Assembly (NCBI GenBank): GCA_003476685.1
Contig: DMVN01000216.1
Location: 1-7,350 of the forward strand
DNA: 7,350 nucleotides
Reading direction: 5' to 3'
From: Acidobacteriota bacterium
Lineage (GTDB): Bacteria > Acidobacteriota > Aminicenantia > Aminicenantales > Saccharicenantaceae
Shown here: in pieces, positions 5,643-7,350 of the stretch
Layout: each line of letters starts with the position of its first letter
How positions within the stretch are numbered: the stretch's first letter is position 1
Notes under the pieces: generated by a model
Seen by the model: the letters and a program-made list of their open reading frames with translations, nothing else
Told to the model about the DNA's origin: nothing
Database searches by the model: none
Made by a program: the position numbers and the translations under genes

Positions 5643-6911
5643 CTAATCAGCTGCAAATGGTTCTTCCAGAGAAACAGCTTCCATTCCGCCCATGATTCTG
5701 GCTCCTTCGGCCGTGACCACCATGCAATCTTCTATCCGTAAGCCGAATTCACCCGGCAGATAAATTCCCGGTTCGTTGGAGAAAGTCATTCCAGCTTCAA
5801 TCCGGAGTTTATTACCCTGCACCAGATAAGGATACTCATGCCCTTCCAGCCCGATGCCATGGCCCAGACGATGACTGAAATATTTATAGCCAGGGCCAAA
5901 GCCGGCTTCTTCTATCACCTTCCTGGCCGCCCGGTCAACTTCTTCACAGGTCGTTCCCGGCCGACAGACCTTCAAGGCCGCCAGCTGGGCCTTTCTGACG
6001 ACTTCCCAGATTCTTTTATGCTGGTCTGAAGCCCGGCCGAAAACCAGGGTCCTGGTCACATCGGAGCTGTAACCTTCCACCCGGCAGCCGCCGTCAACCA
6101 GGATGACATCGCCCTCTTCCAGGTTCTTTCTTTTCCTCGAACCATGAGGGAAGGAAGAAGCTGGCCCGAAAGACGGACCGCCAGACCCGCTCACTCCATA
6201 CCTGGCATGAGCGTCCCGGATAAAGGTGGCCAGTTCCTCCTGAGTCATTCCGGCCCTGAGCCGGCCAAAGGCTTCCCGGTAGGCCAGCTTGGTAATCCTG
6301 TTAGCCGCTTCCAGACAGGCAATTTCCTGGTCTGATTTAACACCCCGACAACCGTCTGAGACCGGGCTGCCGTCCAGGAGTTCCAGCCAGGGGACATCCT
6401 TTTTCAATCCGTAAACAATAAAAGCCCTGGTGGAAGGTTCCAGTCCAAGCTTCTTCAGCCGGGCATAATCCCGGACCGTTTGCCCGATCAGTTCATAGGG
6501 GCTCTCGTTTTCTTCCCAGGTCCTGATTTCCTGGCTGGCTGGTATAATTTCCCGGGCCCGGTCAAGTTCGAAAGCCGAACAAACCCAGACCGGTTCCCGG
6601 TCCGGGAATAACAATAGCCCAAAAGTCCTCTCGCTACGCCACCAGTTAACACCGCTAAAGTACTGCAGGCTGGGACCGGGTTCGACAAACAATCCACCCA
6701 GCCGCTGGTCGGAAATCAGGCGAAAGGCCTTCTGGCATCTTTTCTGGTAATCCTCAGGACCAAAGGGTTTGATGGCTGCCAGCCATTGCCTCAACCTGTC
6801 GTCTTCAATCTTTTCAAGGGCCTTCTGGCCAGAAGCCAGAGACCTGGCCATAGTCCCGGTGCTTAACAGGGCCAGGCCACCGATTTTCAGGAAATTTCTT
6901 CTTTCGACCAC
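5643..6911 (-). CDS. Tat-exported M24-family metallopeptidase (Xaa-Pro peptidase type)
   Basis: This 422-residue protein starts at a GTG (6911-6909) and ends with TAG (5645-5643). The N-terminus 'ERRNFLKIGGLALLSTG' is a twin-arginine signal: RR, FLK, then a hydrophobic stretch, with possible cleavage after 'SLA' (24-26). There is no lipobox cysteine, so a soluble exported enzyme is likely. A creatinase-type N-domain (about 50-190) precedes the M24 domain. Metal ligands are complete: D273 and D284 ('VDGGCRVEGYSSD'), H351 ('HRLGHGIGLEGHE'), E380 ('SNEPGIYLPG') and E394 ('GLRIED'). H256, H347 and H358 match the substrate and catalytic histidines. It is closer to canonical PepP/prolidase motifs than the convergent M24 gene, so the pair looks like divergent family members rather than a recent duplication. 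Tat export fits a metalloenzyme folded with its metals in the cytoplasm. It would trim proline-containing peptides outside the cytoplasm. The gene ends face to face with the cytosolic M24 gene, 60 nt apart. Confidence 0.9.
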   Translation of the reverse strand: MVERRNFLKIGGLALLSTGTMARSLASGQKALEKIEDDRLRQWLAAIKPFGPEDYQKRCQKAFRLISDQRLGGLFVEPGPSLQYFSGVNWWRSERTFGLLLFPDREPVWVCSAFELDRAREIIPASQEIRTWEENESPYELIGQTVRDYARLKKLGLEPSTRAFIVYGLKKDVPWLELLDGSPVSDGCRGVKSDQEIACLEAANRITKLAYREAFGRLRAGMTQEELATFIRDAHARYGVSGSGGPSFGPASSFPHGSRKRKNLEEGDVILVDGGCRVEGYSSDVTRTLVFGRASDQHKRIWEVVRKAQLAALKVCRPGTTCEEVDRAARKVIEEAGFGPGYKYFSHRLGHGIGLEGHEYPYLVQGNKLRIEAGMTFSNEPGIYLPGEFGLRIEDCMVVTAEGARIMGGMEAVSLEEPFAAD

Positions 6912-6918
6912 GCCGGAA

Positions 6919-6925
6919 CCTCCAA
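6919..6925 (-). promoter_or_regulatory. strong ribosome binding site supporting a GTG start
   Basis: On the minus strand the sequence reads TTGGAGG, ending seven nt before the GTG at 6911. This, and the twin-arginine motif at residues 4-5, supports GTG as the true start over the first internal Met at residue 21, which would remove the Tat signal. Confidence 0.8.
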
Positions 6926-6942
6926 GTAATCAGTTAAAGCCA

Positions 6943-6972
6943 TTCATACTCCATCGGGCCGCAGCTGGTCAA
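6943..6972 (-). promoter_or_regulatory. candidate sigma-70-type promoter for the Tat-exported peptidase
   Basis: On the minus strand TTGACC (-35, plus coordinates 6967-6972, five of six consensus bases) is followed after 18 nt by TATGAA (-10, 6943-6948, four of six). Initiation near 6936 would give a leader of about 25 nt containing the GGAGG site. It is arranged back to back with the promoter of the MFS gene; the two -35 boxes are 7 bp apart. Confidence 0.5.
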
Positions 6973-6979
6973 GAGAATT

Positions 6980-7008
6980 TTGCTAGCGGGATAAATTTGG
7001 ACTATAAT
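6980..7008 (+). promoter_or_regulatory. sigma-70-type promoter for the MFS transporter
   Basis: TTGCTA (-35, 6980-6985, four of six consensus bases) and a perfect TATAAT (-10, 7003-7008) are separated by the ideal 17 nt. Initiation near 7015 leaves a leader of roughly 27 nt before the ATG at 7042. Confidence 0.6.
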
Positions 7009-7012
7009 CCAA
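6997..7012. promoter_or_regulatory. 16-bp dyad overlapping the -10 box, candidate operator
   Basis: TTGGACTATAATCCAA is an inverted repeat with seven of eight half-site positions complementary (TTGGA at 6997-7001, TCCAA at 7008-7012). It is centred on the -10 box of the MFS promoter, where a bound repressor would block RNA polymerase. No regulator gene lies in the window, so this is a positional inference only. Confidence 0.35.
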
Positions 7013-7041
7013 GTCTTCCATTTCTTTCCGGCAGTCTGAAG

Positions 7042-7350
7042 ATGAAGGATTCAGAAACAGGCTACAACCTGCGCCGCCAGGCCCTGAACTTCATAGTTCT
7101 CATGGGACTGGTCAGTCTCTTTAGCGACATGACTTATGAAGGAGCCAGGAGCCTGACCGGCCCCTACCTGGGTTTACTGGGAGCCTCGGCCTTTGTGGTC
7201 GGCCTGGTGGCCGGGCTGGGCGAGTTTATCGGCTACGGCTTGCGCCTGGCGACCGGGCTGCTGGCTGACCGCACCAGAAATTATTGGCTGTTAACCTTTC
7301 TCGGCTATGGACTGAATCTGCTGGCCGTACCGCTTCTGGCCCTGGCCGGG
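7042..7350 (+). CDS. MFS transporter (N-terminal 103 residues, cut by window end)
   Basis: The visible part shows a short cytosolic N-terminus (1-13) and then hydrophobic segments at about 14-30, 40-65 and 80-103. 'SLFSDMTYEGARSLTGPYLG' (about 23-42) recurs at the start of a prokaryotic MFS subgroup. 'GLLADRTRN' (about 80-88) is the MFS motif A loop between TM2 and TM3. The protein would be an inner-membrane secondary transporter; neither substrate nor direction can be told. It is transcribed divergently from the Tat-exported peptidase. The ATG at 7042 has only a weak purine-rich GAAG directly before it, too close to be a good Shine-Dalgarno. No other in-frame start lies between the predicted transcription start and 7042, and the protein begins sensibly there. 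The reading frame stays open to the last base. Confidence 0.85.
   Translation, partial: MKDSETGYNLRRQALNFIVLMGLVSLFSDMTYEGARSLTGPYLGLLGASAFVVGLVAGLGEFIGYGLRLATGLLADRTRNYWLLTFLGYGLNLLAVPLLALAG

Noticed and set aside
5615..5653. CAGCTG at 5615-5620 and 5648-5653 as a bidirectional terminator stem between the convergent M24 genes
   Set aside because: Each CAGCTG is itself palindromic, the stem would be only 6 bp with a 27-nt loop, and there is no clear T run on either side. The 60-nt gap shows no convincing terminator.
1..7350. Mobile element, CRISPR, tRNA/rRNA or defence system
   Set aside because: No transposase, integrase, spaced repeat array, tRNA-like cloverleaf or defence-family protein was seen. 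All seven genes are metabolic or transport genes of known families.

Overview
The window carries seven protein-coding genes, two of them cut by its edges, and no RNA genes, CRISPR arrays or mobile elements. It reads as an ordinary chromosomal metabolic region of a heterotrophic bacterium that uses peptides and amino acids. A twin-arginine signal on one peptidase implies an export route and probably a diderm cell. GC content looks moderate (low-to-mid fifties percent by eye). The mix of POT transporter, Xaa-Pro-type peptidases, divergent aminotransferases and Tat-exported enzymes would suit an uncultured protein-degrading lineage such as Candidatus Aminicenantes or a relative. That placement is an impression from gene style, not something the sequence proves.

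Layout: positions 1-390 (+) hold the C-terminal end of a short-form Old Yellow Enzyme-type NADH:flavin oxidoreductase. An AT-rich gap (391-507) with a possible promoter follows. Next comes a four-gene plus-strand run: a class V aminotransferase of the VC1184-like subtype (508-1782), a divergent branched-chain-type class IV aminotransferase (1810-2901), a POT-family peptide/H+ symporter (3012-4337) and a cytosolic M24 Xaa-Pro peptidase-like enzyme (4386-5582). A perfect 17-bp tandem duplication sits between the transporter and the peptidase. A second M24 peptidase, with a Tat signal, lies convergently on the minus strand (5643-6911). It is transcribed away from an MFS transporter whose first 103 codons close the window (7042-7350). 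The 130-bp divergent region between these two has good back-to-back promoters and a dyad over one -10 box.

A plausible joint role is peptide salvage. The exported M24 enzyme would trim peptides outside the cytoplasm, the POT carrier would import di- and tripeptides with protons, the cytosolic M24 enzyme would cleave Xaa-Pro bonds, and the two PLP enzymes would process the released amino acids. The enzyme families are well supported by active-site motifs. Substrates and the pathway link are inferred from family and neighbourhood. I found nothing resembling a new defence, mobile or RNA-based system. The most notable items are the altered active-site segment of the class IV enzyme, the tandem repeat, the paired M24 peptidases and the divergent promoter.
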